Positions 10,825-19,936 of a stretch of 64,000 bases of DNA are shown here, piece by piece. Source of the DNA: Hahella sp. (GTDB lineage Bacteria > Pseudomonadota > Gammaproteobacteria > Pseudomonadales > Oleiphilaceae); the NCBI GenBank assembly GCA_028280065.1, contig JANQMN010000057.1:1-64000 (forward strand), written 5' to 3'. Position 1 is the stretch's first letter. Each line of letters begins with the position of its first letter. The notes under the pieces were generated by a model. The model did not search any database. It was not told the DNA's origin and saw nothing but the letters and a program-made list of their open reading frames with translations. The position numbers were made by a program, and so were the translations under genes.

Positions 10825-11928
10825 TCATAGCCGCATGGGCATAACGACATAAACGGCATCACTGGTTTCCATGCCTTCGACCAACACACTGCTATTGCCG
10901 TTGGCCAAGGTAAATTTCACCAGATTATCGCTGAGTACGTTAAGGACATCGATAAGATAGCTGACATTGAAGCCGATCTGCAAAGAAGAAAAATCATATT
11001 CCACTTCAAGCGAATCTTCCGCCTCTTCCTGGTCTGGGTTATTGGCGAAAACCTTTAACTCGCCGGGTTCAAACTGCAGTCGCACGCCTCGGATGCTTTC
11101 ATGAGATAAGATGCTCGCCCTGGATAAAACATCCTTTAACAACAGCCGGTCGGCGGTCATCACTTTGTCGCCTCCCCGTGGAATCACCCGTTGATAATCC
11201 GGAAATTTTCCATCGATCAGTTTCGAAGTGAAGGTATATTCATTGACTGTCGCCCGCACATGATTATCGCCGAAAACCAAAGAACAAGTGGTTTCGACAT
11301 CCCCTAGCAGGCGGGCCAACTCAAGAATTCCTTTTCTTGGAACGATGGGTTTGCGTTTTTCCGTAATCCCGGTATTTAGCGCAATGCCTGCCAAGGCAAG
11401 GCGATGGCCATCGGTGGCCACGCTACGCAAACCTTCTTCGTGCAACTCCAGCAACATTCCATTCAAATAGTATCGAACATCTTGCTGCGCCATCGCAAAG
11501 GCTGTCGCATCGATTAGGCGTTTAAGTTCCTTTTGCGGCAAGCTAATGCTGGTACTTCCTTGCTCTTCCTCGACATTGGGAAAGTGTTCGGCCGGTAAAG
11601 TGGATAAAACAAAATGGCTCTTGCCAAAATGGACAGTCAATCTGCTGTCTTTGACTTCTATCTGAAGCTCGGCATTATCGGGAAGCGATCGACATATATC
11701 GAAGAATTTACGTGCCGGAACGGTAATACTGCCTTCTTGATCAACGGTAACGTCACTTATTCTGGCAACTAACTCGACTTCTGTATTCGTGCCCGTAACG
11801 ACCAATGAATCCTGACCTACATCCAGAAGAACGTTTGCCAATACCGGCATGGTTTGGCGTTTTTCTACCACTCCTGCAATCATCTGCAATGGTGTCAGTA
11901 AAGATTCCCGCTTTATAGAGAATTTCAT
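10825..11928 (-). CDS. dnaN: DNA polymerase III beta sliding clamp
   Basis: This 367-residue protein is the processivity clamp that tethers DNA polymerase III. It begins MKFSIKRESLLTPLQMIAGVVEKRQTMPVL, the standard clamp N-terminus, contains the YLNGMLLELHEEGLRSVATDGHRLA segment of domain 2, and ends VYVVMPMRL, the conserved C-terminus near the protein-binding cleft. The length is that of the family. It follows dnaA by 132 bases, a gap with its own promoter-like elements and a DnaA box. Confidence 0.98.
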   Translation of the reverse strand: MKFSIKRESLLTPLQMIAGVVEKRQTMPVLANVLLDVGQDSLVVTGTNTEVELVARISDVTVDQEGSITVPARKFFDICRSLPDNAELQIEVKDSRLTVHFGKSHFVLSTLPAEHFPNVEEEQGSTSISLPQKELKRLIDATAFAMAQQDVRYYLNGMLLELHEEGLRSVATDGHRLALAGIALNTGITEKRKPIVPRKGILELARLLGDVETTCSLVFGDNHVRATVNEYTFTSKLIDGKFPDYQRVIPRGGDKVMTADRLLLKDVLSRASILSHESIRGVRLQFEPGELKVFANNPDQEEAEDSLEVEYDFSSLQIGFNVSYLIDVLNVLSDNLVKFTLANGNSSVLVEGMETSDAVYVVMPMRL

Positions 11929-11956
11929 GAATAAGTAGTCCAGTTATTTCATCTTG

Positions 11957-11994
11957 TTATCCACCCATTGTATAGCTAAATAGGAGGATTTGAA
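11957..11994 (-). promoter_or_regulatory. Putative dnaN promoter with an adjoining DnaA box
   Basis: On the minus strand TTCAAA (11989-11994) and TACAAT (11967-11972) are spaced by 16 bases, a fair sigma-70 pair. Directly downstream, TTATCCACC (11957-11965, plus strand) differs by one base from the DnaA box TTATCCACA. The overlap suggests DnaA control of dnaN and the genes that follow it. Confidence 0.5.
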
Positions 11995-12060
11995 GTCTTA
12001 GATAAGAGACGGAAATCAAAACAAAAAACGCCGTTCCGATTTCCAGGTATCAACGACCGG

Positions 12061-13476
12061 TCAAGCGGTCAGCATACGTAAAAAGTTCTGGTAGTCATCC
12101 CTGATAGCGGGATCCTTTTGCTGCAGATCGTTCACGACCTTACAGGCATGTAACACCGTCGTATGGTCTCTGCCACCGAACGCATCGCCGATTTCGGGCA
12201 AGCTATGATTGGTCAGTTCTTTTGATAACGCCATCGCAACTTGACGAGGTCTGGTAATGGAACGGGTTCTTCGGGGGGATAACAAGTCCGATACCCGTAC
12301 TTTATAATACTCGGCAACTGTGCGCTGAATATTGTCGATACTAACCTGCTTTTCATGTAGAGCGAGCAGGTCCTTTAAACATTCCCGAATAAAAGTAGGA
12401 TTGATTTCCTGCCCGGTAAAATGCGCATTGGCAATGACCAGTTTTAACGCGCCTTCCAGCTCACGAACATTGGAACGTATTTTTTGAGCGATGAAAAAAG
12501 CGGATTCGCTGCTTAATTTTACTTTGGCTTGCTCCGCTTTTTTCATGAGTATGGCAACCCGCGTTTCCAACTCGGGCGGTTCCACCATTACGGTCAAGCC
12601 CCAACCAAAACGGGATTTCAATCGCTCTTCCATATGATCGATTTCTTTCGGATACCTATCGCAGGTCAAAATCATTTGCTGACCACCTTCCAACAACGCA
12701 TTGAAGGTATGAAAGAACTCTTCCTGTGAACGTTCCTTGCGCGCAAAAAACTGAATATCGTCAATCAACAACGCATCGACAGAGCGATAAAAACGCTTGA
12801 ACTCATTAATTGCATTGAGTTGCAGTGCCTTCACCATATCCGCCACAAAGCGCTCGGAATGCAAATACACTATCTTGGCATTGGGTTTATTCTTGACGAT
12901 GGCATCCCCTACTGCATGCATGAGATGGGTTTTACCCAAGCCTACACCACCGTATAAAAAAAGAGGGTTATAGGCAGCGCCTGGATTATCCGCAACTTGC
13001 GAAGCCGCGGCTAACGCCAGCTGGTTGGATTTTCCTTCGACAAAGCTTGAGAAAGTGAAGCTCGCATTGAGTCCGGATTCGTGCTTGATAGCGCCTTCTA
13101 CAGCGATATCCCGACTGACCGTCCGCTCAGGTAGGCTGCCATTGTTACCTGTGGTCTGTTTTACTTTCGCAATGCCGGAACCGGACTTTCCAACCGCCGT
13201 TGCGGCGACGGGTTTGGCAGTATGATTCTTTAGCGAACCTATACGCAGGCAGACTTTTGGCGCGGCTTCGTTTGCGGACAATTCCGATAGCAGTTCCGAT
13301 ATTCTTTGAACATACTTTTCACTGACCCAATCCAATACAAAACGGTTAGGCGCAAAAAGCAGTATTTCATCTTTGGACTCTTTCGCCTGTAATGGTCTCA
13401 ACCAGGTATTGAACTGCTGAGCAGGTAATTCATGTTCCAGATAACTCAGACATTCTTGCCAAAGAGCCATGGTCAC
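12061..13476 (-). CDS. dnaA: Chromosomal replication initiator DnaA
   Basis: DnaA binds DnaA boxes at oriC and opens the duplex. Domain I starts [23 protein letters not shown]. The AAA+ domain has Walker [11 protein letters not shown] and Walker [10 protein letters not shown]. Domain IV ends with the DNA-binding signature [12 protein letters not shown] chose a GTG at 13476, which has GGAGGT six bases upstream; it gives V-T-M-A-L-W and about 471 residues. A longer frame from 13512 lacks such support. The gene heads the dnaA-dnaN-aarF-recF-gyrB series and is divergent from rpmH, with a 1-kb gap carrying DnaA boxes. Confidence 0.97.
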   Translation of the reverse strand: MTMALWQECLSYLEHELPAQQFNTWLRPLQAKESKDEILLFAPNRFVLDWVSEKYVQRISELLSELSANEAAPKVCLRIGSLKNHTAKPVAATAVGKSGSGIAKVKQTTGNNGSLPERTVSRDIAVEGAIKHESGLNASFTFSSFVEGKSNQLALAAASQVADNPGAAYNPLFLYGGVGLGKTHLMHAVGDAIVKNKPNAKIVYLHSERFVADMVKALQLNAINEFKRFYRSVDALLIDDIQFFARKERSQEEFFHTFNALLEGGQQMILTCDRYPKEIDHMEERLKSRFGWGLTVMVEPPELETRVAILMKKAEQAKVKLSSESAFFIAQKIRSNVRELEGALKLVIANAHFTGQEINPTFIRECLKDLLALHEKQVSIDNIQRTVAEYYKVRVSDLLSPRRTRSITRPRQVAMALSKELTNHSLPEIGDAFGGRDHTTVLHACKVVNDLQQKDPAIRDDYQNFLRMLTA

Positions 13477-13552
13477 ACTACTACCTCCGAGATGATTGCT
13501 AGACTGCTGCATGCTTTTTCAATTCTTATGTAATGATTAATTGCGAACTGCG

Positions 13553-13763
13553 TTACTCACTGAACGGATATTGTAAATCCGTCATAAACCGTTTTAAGGC
13601 GTGCTTTTTCTCACTATTACCTGGCAAGTATTTATTTTTGTAAATATGGTCAGGAACCGATATTCGGTACTGTGCATTAAGATCTATCCCCGTTTAATGA
13701 TGATGCGTTTTTTATAGTTCTCTACTTTGCAGTTTCTGTATCGTCTTCAGTCTGGTTCGTCAT
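13553..13763 (-). pseudogene. Possible short leader peptide and decayed ORF upstream of dnaA
   Basis: A 13-codon frame, MTNQTEDDTETAK (13722-13763), has a strong GGAGG ribosome site. Beyond its stop, another frame (13553-13693) reads about 46 codons of protein-like sequence including YRISVPDHIYKNKYLPGN and ends QYPFSE just before dnaA. These could be pieces of one decayed small gene, or a leader peptide of dnaA. I do not recognise either part. Confidence 0.25.
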
Positions 13764-14039
13764 TTGCCTCCTTCTTTAAAATTAAAGCAACCGTGCTGCT
13801 ACTTTTTTTGAGAACAAAAAACCCTTGCAGCGTAAAATTAGCCGCAAATTTGGATTCGATAAAACTGAGAAAAGATGTGACGGGCAACTTCCGATAGATC
13901 CAGAGCCCATATAGCGCGCTTATTGGTGACTATCTGCTGCAACATCAGAACCGACTTCAGCGTTTCGGCAACGTTTCAATAACCATGAATTCTAGCCCTA
14001 ACTGAACTGGTTTACCACCACTAAAAAATTGCTTATTAA

Positions 14040-14345
14040 ATAGCTTGTGGATATTATTTTATATATAAATCAAATATTTAAAAACTTATCAACAAGCTTG
14101 TTAACAAAAATACCGATGGATTTTTTTTAGAATGAATCAATCTAATTAATAAACTTTTGATATCTCTGTGAATATCCCCTGGATATGCCTGTGAAAAAAT
14201 TCAGCTGTGGATATGAACCGATTTTTCCACCTTTTCTTCCACGCTTTTCAATACCCCATCCACGCAGTATCCTAATTTTTGTTCAACGGTTAGTAAGTTG
14301 AAATAGATGGGAAAAGATTAGTTACCCACAAAAGTTCCTTGGCTA
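14040..14345. other. DnaA-box cluster in the dnaA-rpmH gap (candidate oriC)
   Basis: The segment is strongly AT-rich. It carries TGTGGATAT at 14046-14054 and 14206-14214, TTATCAACA at 14086-14094, TGTGAATAT at 14167-14175 and TTACCCACA at 14332-14340, each one or two bases from TTATCCACA or its complement, plus a TTGTTAACAA palindrome near 14097. In pseudomonads the origin is in this gap. None of these boxes is a perfect match, unlike those upstream of mnmG. Confidence 0.55.
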
Positions 14346-14441
14346 TATAGCTATAAAAACAACAATCTTTTCTAAAAAGAATTTTCTTATTATTAAAGCT
14401 CGAACAAAATTTCAGAATATTTTTAAAAAGTAAAAATCTGA

Positions 14442-14470
14442 TTGAATTTGTTCAGAAAATTACCTAGAAT
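14442..14470 (+). promoter_or_regulatory. Sigma-70 promoter of rpmH
   Basis: TTGAAT (14442-14447) and TAGAAT (14465-14470) are separated by exactly 17 bases, 50 bases upstream of rpmH. The sequence downstream of the -10 is TCGCGTCCCT, a GC-rich discriminator that fits growth-rate control of a ribosomal protein promoter. Confidence 0.7.
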
Positions 14471-14520
14471 TCGCGTCCCTTTGAATTCTTTCCGTTAACG
14501 AACAGCTGTGAGATTCGGAC

Positions 14521-14655
14521 ATGAAACGTACATTTCAACCAAGTAACCTCAAGCGTAAGCGCAGCCACGGCTTTCGTGCGCGTATGGCTACTGCCAATGG
14601 CCGTAAGGTAATTAATGCTCGCAGGGCTAAAGGCCGTAAGCGTCTTTCTGCTTAG
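14521..14655 (+). CDS. rpmH: 50S ribosomal protein L34
   Basis: A 44-residue, very basic protein starting [20 protein letters not shown] and ending KGRKRLSA, the standard L34 sequence. L34 is a component of the large ribosomal subunit. It lies first in the rpmH-rnpA-yidD-yidC series, with its own promoter, and diverges from dnaA as in most bacteria. Confidence 0.98.
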   Translation: MKRTFQPSNLKRKRSHGFRARMATANGRKVINARRAKGRKRLSA

Positions 14656-14691
14656 AAGCAATTACTTTTTACGCAAGCCCATTTCAATTTT

Positions 14692-15087
14692 GTGATGCGG
14701 CAATATGAATATCCCCGGACTCATCGACTGCTGAGGCCCGGGGATTTTCGTTTGGTGTTCAATAACGCTGCATTTAAGGCCCAACACGCAGCACTTTTGT
14801 TATTAGCCAAGCCGAATACCTGTGGACATCCACGTCTGGGATTCGTCATCGCTAAACGCAATGTAAAGTTGGCAACGGCAAGAAACTGTTTGAAACGCGT
14901 CATGCGTGAACAGTTCAGATTACAACAAGGGTCGTTGCCTGGCGTGGATCTGGTAATTGTTGCTCGCAGACCATTAGCAGATTTAGACAATGTTTCCTTA
15001 GCCGGCATTTTTATTCGGCTGTTACAGAAGATCCGTCAGCAATATGACAGAAAAAACCCTTCTAAACAGATTGAAAACCCTGCCTAA
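14692..15087 (+). CDS. rnpA: Ribonuclease P protein component
   Basis: The protein subunit of RNase P, which helps the RNA subunit remove 5' leaders from tRNA precursors. It starts [21 protein letters not shown] and carries the conserved RNR-like basic helix as [22 protein letters not shown]. The frame can start at GTG 14692 or the following ATG at 14695. The 3' end overlaps yidD by 44 bases, which is the common arrangement for this pair. Confidence 0.95.
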   Translation: MMRQYEYPRTHRLLRPGDFRLVFNNAAFKAQHAALLLLAKPNTCGHPRLGFVIAKRNVKLATARNCLKRVMREQFRLQQGSLPGVDLVIVARRPLADLDNVSLAGIFIRLLQKIRQQYDRKNPSKQIENPA

Positions 15088-15322
15088 ACGGCTGTTGTTA
15101 TTTATTATCAAATGCTACAGCTACGCAATCAGCCCGCTATTGGGCAGCCACTGCCGGTTTTACCCCACCTGCTCTGCCTATGTTGCTGAGGCAATTTCCC
15201 GCTTTGGAGTGATCAAAGGGTGTTATCTTGGGCTCCGCCGTCTGTTAAGATGCCACCCTTGGTCTGAAGGGGGTGTCGATCCCGTTCCTGGATGTGGAGA
15301 TTCGGAAATCCATAACCACTGA
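15044..15322 (+). CDS. yidD: Membrane protein insertion efficiency factor YidD
   Basis: A 92-residue protein with the YidD core [20 protein letters not shown] and [13 protein letters not shown], rich in cysteines, with an amphipathic membrane-associated N-terminus. YidD assists YidC-dependent membrane protein insertion. The start lies inside rnpA and the stop is 33 bases before yidC. Confidence 0.95.
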   Translation: MTEKTLLNRLKTLPKRLLLFIIKCYSYAISPLLGSHCRFYPTCSAYVAEAISRFGVIKGCYLGLRRLLRCHPWSEGGVDPVPGCGDSEIHNH

Positions 15323-15355
15323 CCTTTCATTTTTGCTACCGATAGACACTTTTTT

Positions 15356-17068
15356 ATGGATTACATTAGAACCCCGTTAATTGTCGCTTTGCTGGTTGTT
15401 TCCTATTTACTGGTATTGGCCTGGAATGAGGACTACCCTTCCGAACCACCGGCGTCTGCTCAACAGCAGGTACCCGGCTTGAACGACTCAGTCTTGCAAG
15501 ATACCGAGATTGATATCGGCCCTCGGACAGTGCCGGACGCCAGCCTCAATAACGAGTTAACCACCCCAGAAGCGTTGCAAAACGCGAGTTCCGAATTGAC
15601 TGTCGAAGAAGTGAAAACAGATCTTGGCGTGGAACAAATCCGCGTTGTTACCGATGTCCTAACCACTTCTATTTCTCTTCAAGGCGGGCACTTGCAGTAC
15701 GCGGCTTTAAACGAATATCCCATTTCACTGACCAACCAAGCGCCTCTGGAATTGTTTGTCCAGGATGCCAGCCGCTACTTTGTGGCGAAAAGTGGTCTGA
15801 TTGGCGCGAACGGTTTCGATTCGTCAAGAAATGGTCCTACCCCCGTTTATTCGGCCACTGCCAGTAACTTTCAGTTGCAGCCCGGCGAAGAGCAGTTGCA
15901 AGTGGACCTGCAGTACACAAGAAACAACGTGACACTTGTCAAACGCTATACCTTTACGCGCGGCAGCTATCTGATCGATGTGGATTTTCTGATTACCAAC
16001 AATGGTGATGAAGAATGGAATGCCAACTTTTTCGCCCAGTTTGAACGAACCAGTTTTCCGGATCCGACATCGGCGGGTGGCTTTGGTGCGGTTTCCTATT
16101 TAGGTGCGGTAGTATCCACCCAAGAGGAACCATACGAAAAAGTGGATTTTGACGATATGGACGAAGGCGCCATCAAAGTCACGGATTCTCAAGGCTGGAT
16201 CGCCTTTATTCAGCATTATTTTGTTAGTGCCTGGGTGCCGAAAACGGAAGCTGAGCATACCTTTCAGCTTAAATCCCGGGGCGGTAAATACTTGATGGGT
16301 TATGTCGATCCGAGAGTCAGTGTAACGCCGGGAGCGACGGAAACAGTCGGCACTCAGCTATATGTCGGTCCAAAAATTCTCGACGACCTGCAGGCCATTG
16401 CGCCGAACCTGGATTTGACGATTGACTTCGGCATTCTCTGGCTCATCGCCAAACCCTTGTATTTGATTCTCGACTTTATCCACGATTATGTAGGTAATTG
16501 GGGAATCGCGATTATTCTGTTAACTATTTTAATCAAGGCGATCTTCTTCCATCTTTCAGCCGCCAGTTACCGTTCCATGGCGAACATGCGCAAGGTCGCG
16601 CCGGAAATGACCCGCATTAAGGAACTCTATGGCGACGACCGGCAAAAAATGTCGCAAGCCATGATGGAACTGTACAAAAAGGAAAAAATTAATCCACTGG
16701 GCGGCTGTCTGCCGATATTGGTCCAGATGCCGGTGTTTATCGCGCTCTATTGGGTGCTGTTGGAAAGTGTCGAACTGCGTCAGGCACCGTTTTTCTTCTG
16801 GATACAGGATCTGTCGATCAAAGATCCGTTTTTCATCTTGCCGTTGGCTATGGGCGCTACCATGTTCCTGCAGATGCATTTGAACCCGACGCCGATTGAT
16901 CCGATACAGGCGCGGGTAATGAAAATGATGCCGGTAATCTTCACGGTGTTTTTCCTTTGGTTCCCGGCCGGTCTGGTTCTCTACTGGTTGGTCAATAATA
17001 TTTTATCGATAGCCCAACAATGGGTTATCACCAGGAAGATTGAAAAAGAAGCTGCGAAAGCAGGTTAA
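15356..17068 (+). CDS. yidC: Membrane protein insertase YidC
   Basis: A 570-residue inner-membrane insertase. An N-terminal membrane anchor (PLIVALLVVSYLLVLAWN) is followed by the large periplasmic beta domain and then the five-helix conserved core, with GNWGIAIILLTILIKAIFFHLS, the positively charged C1 loop (SYRSMANMRKVAPEMTRIKELYGDD), GGCLPILVQMPVFIALYWVL and the last helices ending IAQQWVITRK. It inserts proteins alone or with SecYEG; the F0 subunit c encoded by atpE in this window is a classic YidC substrate. A terminator follows. Confidence 0.97.
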   Translation: MDYIRTPLIVALLVVSYLLVLAWNEDYPSEPPASAQQQVPGLNDSVLQDTEIDIGPRTVPDASLNNELTTPEALQNASSELTVEEVKTDLGVEQIRVVTDVLTTSISLQGGHLQYAALNEYPISLTNQAPLELFVQDASRYFVAKSGLIGANGFDSSRNGPTPVYSATASNFQLQPGEEQLQVDLQYTRNNVTLVKRYTFTRGSYLIDVDFLITNNGDEEWNANFFAQFERTSFPDPTSAGGFGAVSYLGAVVSTQEEPYEKVDFDDMDEGAIKVTDSQGWIAFIQHYFVSAWVPKTEAEHTFQLKSRGGKYLMGYVDPRVSVTPGATETVGTQLYVGPKILDDLQAIAPNLDLTIDFGILWLIAKPLYLILDFIHDYVGNWGIAIILLTILIKAIFFHLSAASYRSMANMRKVAPEMTRIKELYGDDRQKMSQAMMELYKKEKINPLGGCLPILVQMPVFIALYWVLLESVELRQAPFFFWIQDLSIKDPFFILPLAMGATMFLQMHLNPTPIDPIQARVMKMMPVIFTVFFLWFPAGLVLYWLVNNILSIAQQWVITRKIEKEAAKAG

Positions 17069-17103
17069 CGAGCGGTTAAAAAACATTTTCAGATCTTCCT
17101 TTT

Positions 17104-17131
17104 AAAGCCCGTTTCTACGGGCTTTGTTTTT
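17104..17131 (+). terminator. Rho-independent terminator after yidC
   Basis: AAAGCCCGT and ACGGGCTTT form a 9-bp stem around a short loop, followed by a GTTTTT tract, 35 bases after the yidC stop and just before mnmE. Confidence 0.85.
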
Positions 17132-17140
17132 AGAAACTCT

Positions 17141-18502
17141 ATGATGGATACAGCGACCGATACTATTGCTGCAATAGCAACTCCACCGGGTAAGGGTGGG
17201 ATAGGCATTGTGCGTATTTCCGGGCCAAATGTAGTTGCCCTGGCAAAACAACTCCTTAAGTTTGAACCGCAACCGCGGTTTGCGCATTACTGTTCCTTTT
17301 ATGATGCACAGGGAGAGTTGGATCAGGGCATCGCCCTATTCTTTCCGAATCCGCATAGCTTTACCGGTGAGGATGTGCTGGAACTGCAGGGGCATGGCGG
17401 ACCGGTCATCCTGGATATGCTGTTACAAAGGGCGGTTTTGCTAGGCGCGCGACTAGCCCGCCCCGGTGAATTCTCCGAGCGGGCGTTTCTGAATGACAAA
17501 TTGGATTTGGTCCAGGCCGAAGCGATTGCCGACCTGATCGATGCCAGTTCGCAGCAAGCAGCCCGCAGTGCGATGCGGTCTTTGCAGGGTGAGTTTTCCC
17601 GGCAGATTACCGCGCTGGTTGAGCAGTTGACCCAGCTACGCATGTACGTGGAAGCGGCCATCGATTTTCCGGAAGAAGAAATTGATTTTCTCAGTGACGG
17701 CAAAGTACAAGCGGATTTGGCTGCAATTCTTCAGCAGCTTAACCGGGTCTTGGCCAATGCCGAACAGGGCTCCTTGATGCGGGAAGGAATGACGGTTGTT
17801 ATTGCCGGACGGCCCAATGCGGGAAAAAGTAGTTTGCTGAATGCTCTGGCAGGAAAAGAGCGGGCTATCGTAACCGAGATTGAAGGCACTACCAGAGATG
17901 TACTGCGGGAACATATCCTAATCGATGGCATGCCCCTGCATATCGTCGATACCGCCGGGCTTCGGGACAGTGACGATCGCGTCGAACAAATCGGTATCGC
18001 CCGGGCCTGGCAAGAAATTGAAGATGCGGATCGGATTCTGTTTTTGGTGGATAGCACCACCACGGATGCGGTCACCCCGGAAACGATCTGGCCGGAGTTT
18101 TATCACCGTTTGCGGGATCATGCGCATATCACCGTGATTCGCAACAAGGCGGACCTTAGCGGAGAGGAAGCGGGTCTGGAGGATTTGCCAACGCCTGTGA
18201 TTCGCTTGTCGGCAAAGCAGGGTGAGGGAATCGAGGTATTGCGGGAGCACCTGAAGCAATGTGTCGGTTTTAACACCACGGCAGAAGGCGGTTTTATGGC
18301 ACGTCGGCGCCATCTTCAAGCGCTGCAAGCAGCCTTGGAACACCTGAACACTTCCGAATCCCAGTTACTGCACCAGGTTGCCGGCGAATTAGTCGCTGAA
18401 GATTTACGTTACGCCCAGCTGAGTCTTGCTGAAATCACCGGAGCGTTCAGCGCAGATGACCTGCTGGGGCGGATATTCTCCAGTTTTTGCATCGGTAAAT
18501 GA
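17141..18502 (+). CDS. mnmE: tRNA modification GTPase MnmE
   Basis: MnmE with MnmG forms the complex that puts carboxymethylaminomethyl groups on U34 of certain tRNAs. The N-terminal folate-binding domain ([22 protein letters not shown]) is followed by a helical domain holding the GTPase: G1 [11 protein letters not shown]2-G3 [12 protein letters not shown] and DTAGLRD, G4 NKAD. The C-terminal IFSSFCIGK contains the catalytic-cysteine motif. The length of 453 is typical. MnmG is 1.4 kb downstream but not in the same operon, because the convergent peroxiredoxin gene lies between. Confidence 0.97.
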   Translation: MMDTATDTIAAIATPPGKGGIGIVRISGPNVVALAKQLLKFEPQPRFAHYCSFYDAQGELDQGIALFFPNPHSFTGEDVLELQGHGGPVILDMLLQRAVLLGARLARPGEFSERAFLNDKLDLVQAEAIADLIDASSQQAARSAMRSLQGEFSRQITALVEQLTQLRMYVEAAIDFPEEEIDFLSDGKVQADLAAILQQLNRVLANAEQGSLMREGMTVVIAGRPNAGKSSLLNALAGKERAIVTEIEGTTRDVLREHILIDGMPLHIVDTAGLRDSDDRVEQIGIARAWQEIEDADRILFLVDSTTTDAVTPETIWPEFYHRLRDHAHITVIRNKADLSGEEAGLEDLPTPVIRLSAKQGEGIEVLREHLKQCVGFNTTAEGGFMARRRHLQALQAALEHLNTSESQLLHQVAGELVAEDLRYAQLSLAEITGAFSADDLLGRIFSSFCIGK

Positions 18503-18539
18503 CACTTAATACCGCAGTTGGTCGCGAAAAAGCTTGGTA

Positions 18540-18557
18540 AGCTCCCTAGCGGGAGCT
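18540..18557. terminator. Short hairpin between convergent mnmE and peroxiredoxin genes
   Basis: AGCTCCC and GGGAGCT form a 7-bp stem with a four-base loop in the gap between the two convergent stop codons. There is no strong T-run on either side, so it may act as a weak bidirectional terminator. Confidence 0.45.
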
Positions 18558-18569
18558 CAACAGCTATAG

Positions 18570-19304
18570 CTAGGAAGCGAAATACGTTTCGAGATCGTCT
18601 GCGCCGCCTACCAGTTCTCCATTTATGAAAATTTGCGGAGTAGTGCCACGACCGGTGACTGCCTGTAGCGAGCTGTAGCTGATACCGTGGCTGCCTAGTT
18701 CGATATTCTCGAATTTGATGCTGTTATCGCTCAGCAACCTATGGGCTCTGGCGCAGTGTGGACAGCCGGGCTTGCTGAATACGGTTACGCGCGCAGGCTG
18801 CTTGGCATCGGCGTTGATGTAGTTGAGCATAGTGTCCGCATCGCTGACTTGGAATGGATCACCCGGCTCCTCCGGTTCGATGAACATCTTTTCAATCACC
18901 CCATCCTTAACCAACATACTGTAGCGCCAGGATCTTTTACCGAAACCCAATTCGTTCTTGTCTACCAGCATACCCATGCCGTTACTGAAATCGCCGTTGC
19001 CGTCAGGTAAGAAATGAATATTTTCTGCATCCTGATCGGCCTTCCAGGAATTCATCACGAAAGTATCGTTCACGGATAAACAGATAATGTCGTCCACGCC
19101 GTTGTCCTTAAAAACACCGGCCAGTTCGTTATAGCGAGGAAGGTGGGTGCTGGAACAGGTCGGGGTGAATGCGCCCGGCAGCGCGAACAGGATGACAGTT
19201 TTTCCCGTAAACAGATTTTCGGTAGTCACTTGCTTCCAGGTATCGCCTTCACGGACATTGAACGTGACATTAGGTATTTTTTGACCTTCTTTACTATGTA
19301 ACAT
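18570..19304 (-). CDS. Peroxiredoxin-glutaredoxin hybrid (Prx5/Grx fusion)
   Basis: A 244-residue fusion enzyme that reduces peroxides with glutathione. The N-terminal peroxiredoxin-5 domain carries the peroxidatic cysteine in LPGAFTPTCSSTHLPRY. The C-terminal glutaredoxin domain has the CPHC active site in VFSKPGCPHCARA and the TTPQIFINGELVGG substrate site. The fusion lets the glutaredoxin part recycle the peroxiredoxin cysteine directly. The gene stands alone between mnmE and mnmG, on the opposite strand. Start ATG at 19304 gives MLHSKEGQKIPNV, the usual N-terminus. Confidence 0.95.
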   Translation of the reverse strand: MLHSKEGQKIPNVTFNVREGDTWKQVTTENLFTGKTVILFALPGAFTPTCSSTHLPRYNELAGVFKDNGVDDIICLSVNDTFVMNSWKADQDAENIHFLPDGNGDFSNGMGMLVDKNELGFGKRSWRYSMLVKDGVIEKMFIEPEEPGDPFQVSDADTMLNYINADAKQPARVTVFSKPGCPHCARAHRLLSDNSIKFENIELGSHGISYSSLQAVTGRGTTPQIFINGELVGGADDLETYFAS

Positions 19305-19319
19305 GCAGTTTTCCTCAGT

Positions 19320-19860
19320 GGTTGGTAATGCTTTTTAAAATCCGGGCCAGTATATGAATGTAATTCGATAGTTATAATTTAATAAAAATCATTAATTTCA
19401 TAGTTAATTACTATTTTAGATGTGTTTACGTGTTCCGATTGGTAGGAACTATGGGGCACTCGACGACGAGAAATTCCGGTTACCGCCAGTGTCGGGTAGA
19501 TAAAACCAATGGAATGAAGAGAAGTTGTTCAAGCTGTGGACAACTGGTCTAGATGGCTGGTCCGGTCCTGTGGATAAGTTACCGGTCAAATTCCGGTTTT
19601 ATTTGAATAAGAAGTTATTTACCTATAAAAAACAAGTAATTAGATAAATTTAAATAGGGTAAAAATGGTGTTAATGCTGTGGATAACATTATTAATAACT
19701 TTTCTGAATAAAGCGCTATAAGCTTCTGAATTAATTAGGTTATTTATTCTAATTTTTGAGGAATTGGCAGACTTGAATCTCCTGTGTTAGCTAACTTGTG
19801 TAAAATTTAAACATAAAATCCTGCAGACCGCTTATCTTCAGAGAAAGATTTTAGTAGAAT
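19320..19860. other. DnaA-box cluster upstream of mnmG (candidate oriC)
   Basis: This gene-free AT-rich stretch carries two perfect DnaA boxes, TGTGGATAA at 19569-19577 and 19678-19686, and one near match, TGTGGACAA at 19535-19543, followed by long A/T runs (19600-19670) that could unwind. An origin next to mnmG (gidA) is the enterobacterial arrangement. The perfect boxes make this a stronger oriC candidate than the dnaA-rpmH gap. A TAGAATTCGCG element at 19855 closely copies the -10 and discriminator of the rpmH promoter and may drive mnmG. Confidence 0.6.
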
Positions 19861-19936
19861 TCGCGGTCCTCGATGCACTTCCGTGAGTTCGGGAATTGAA
19901 TCGATACAGGTATCCGGTATTTGAGGGTCAAAAAGC

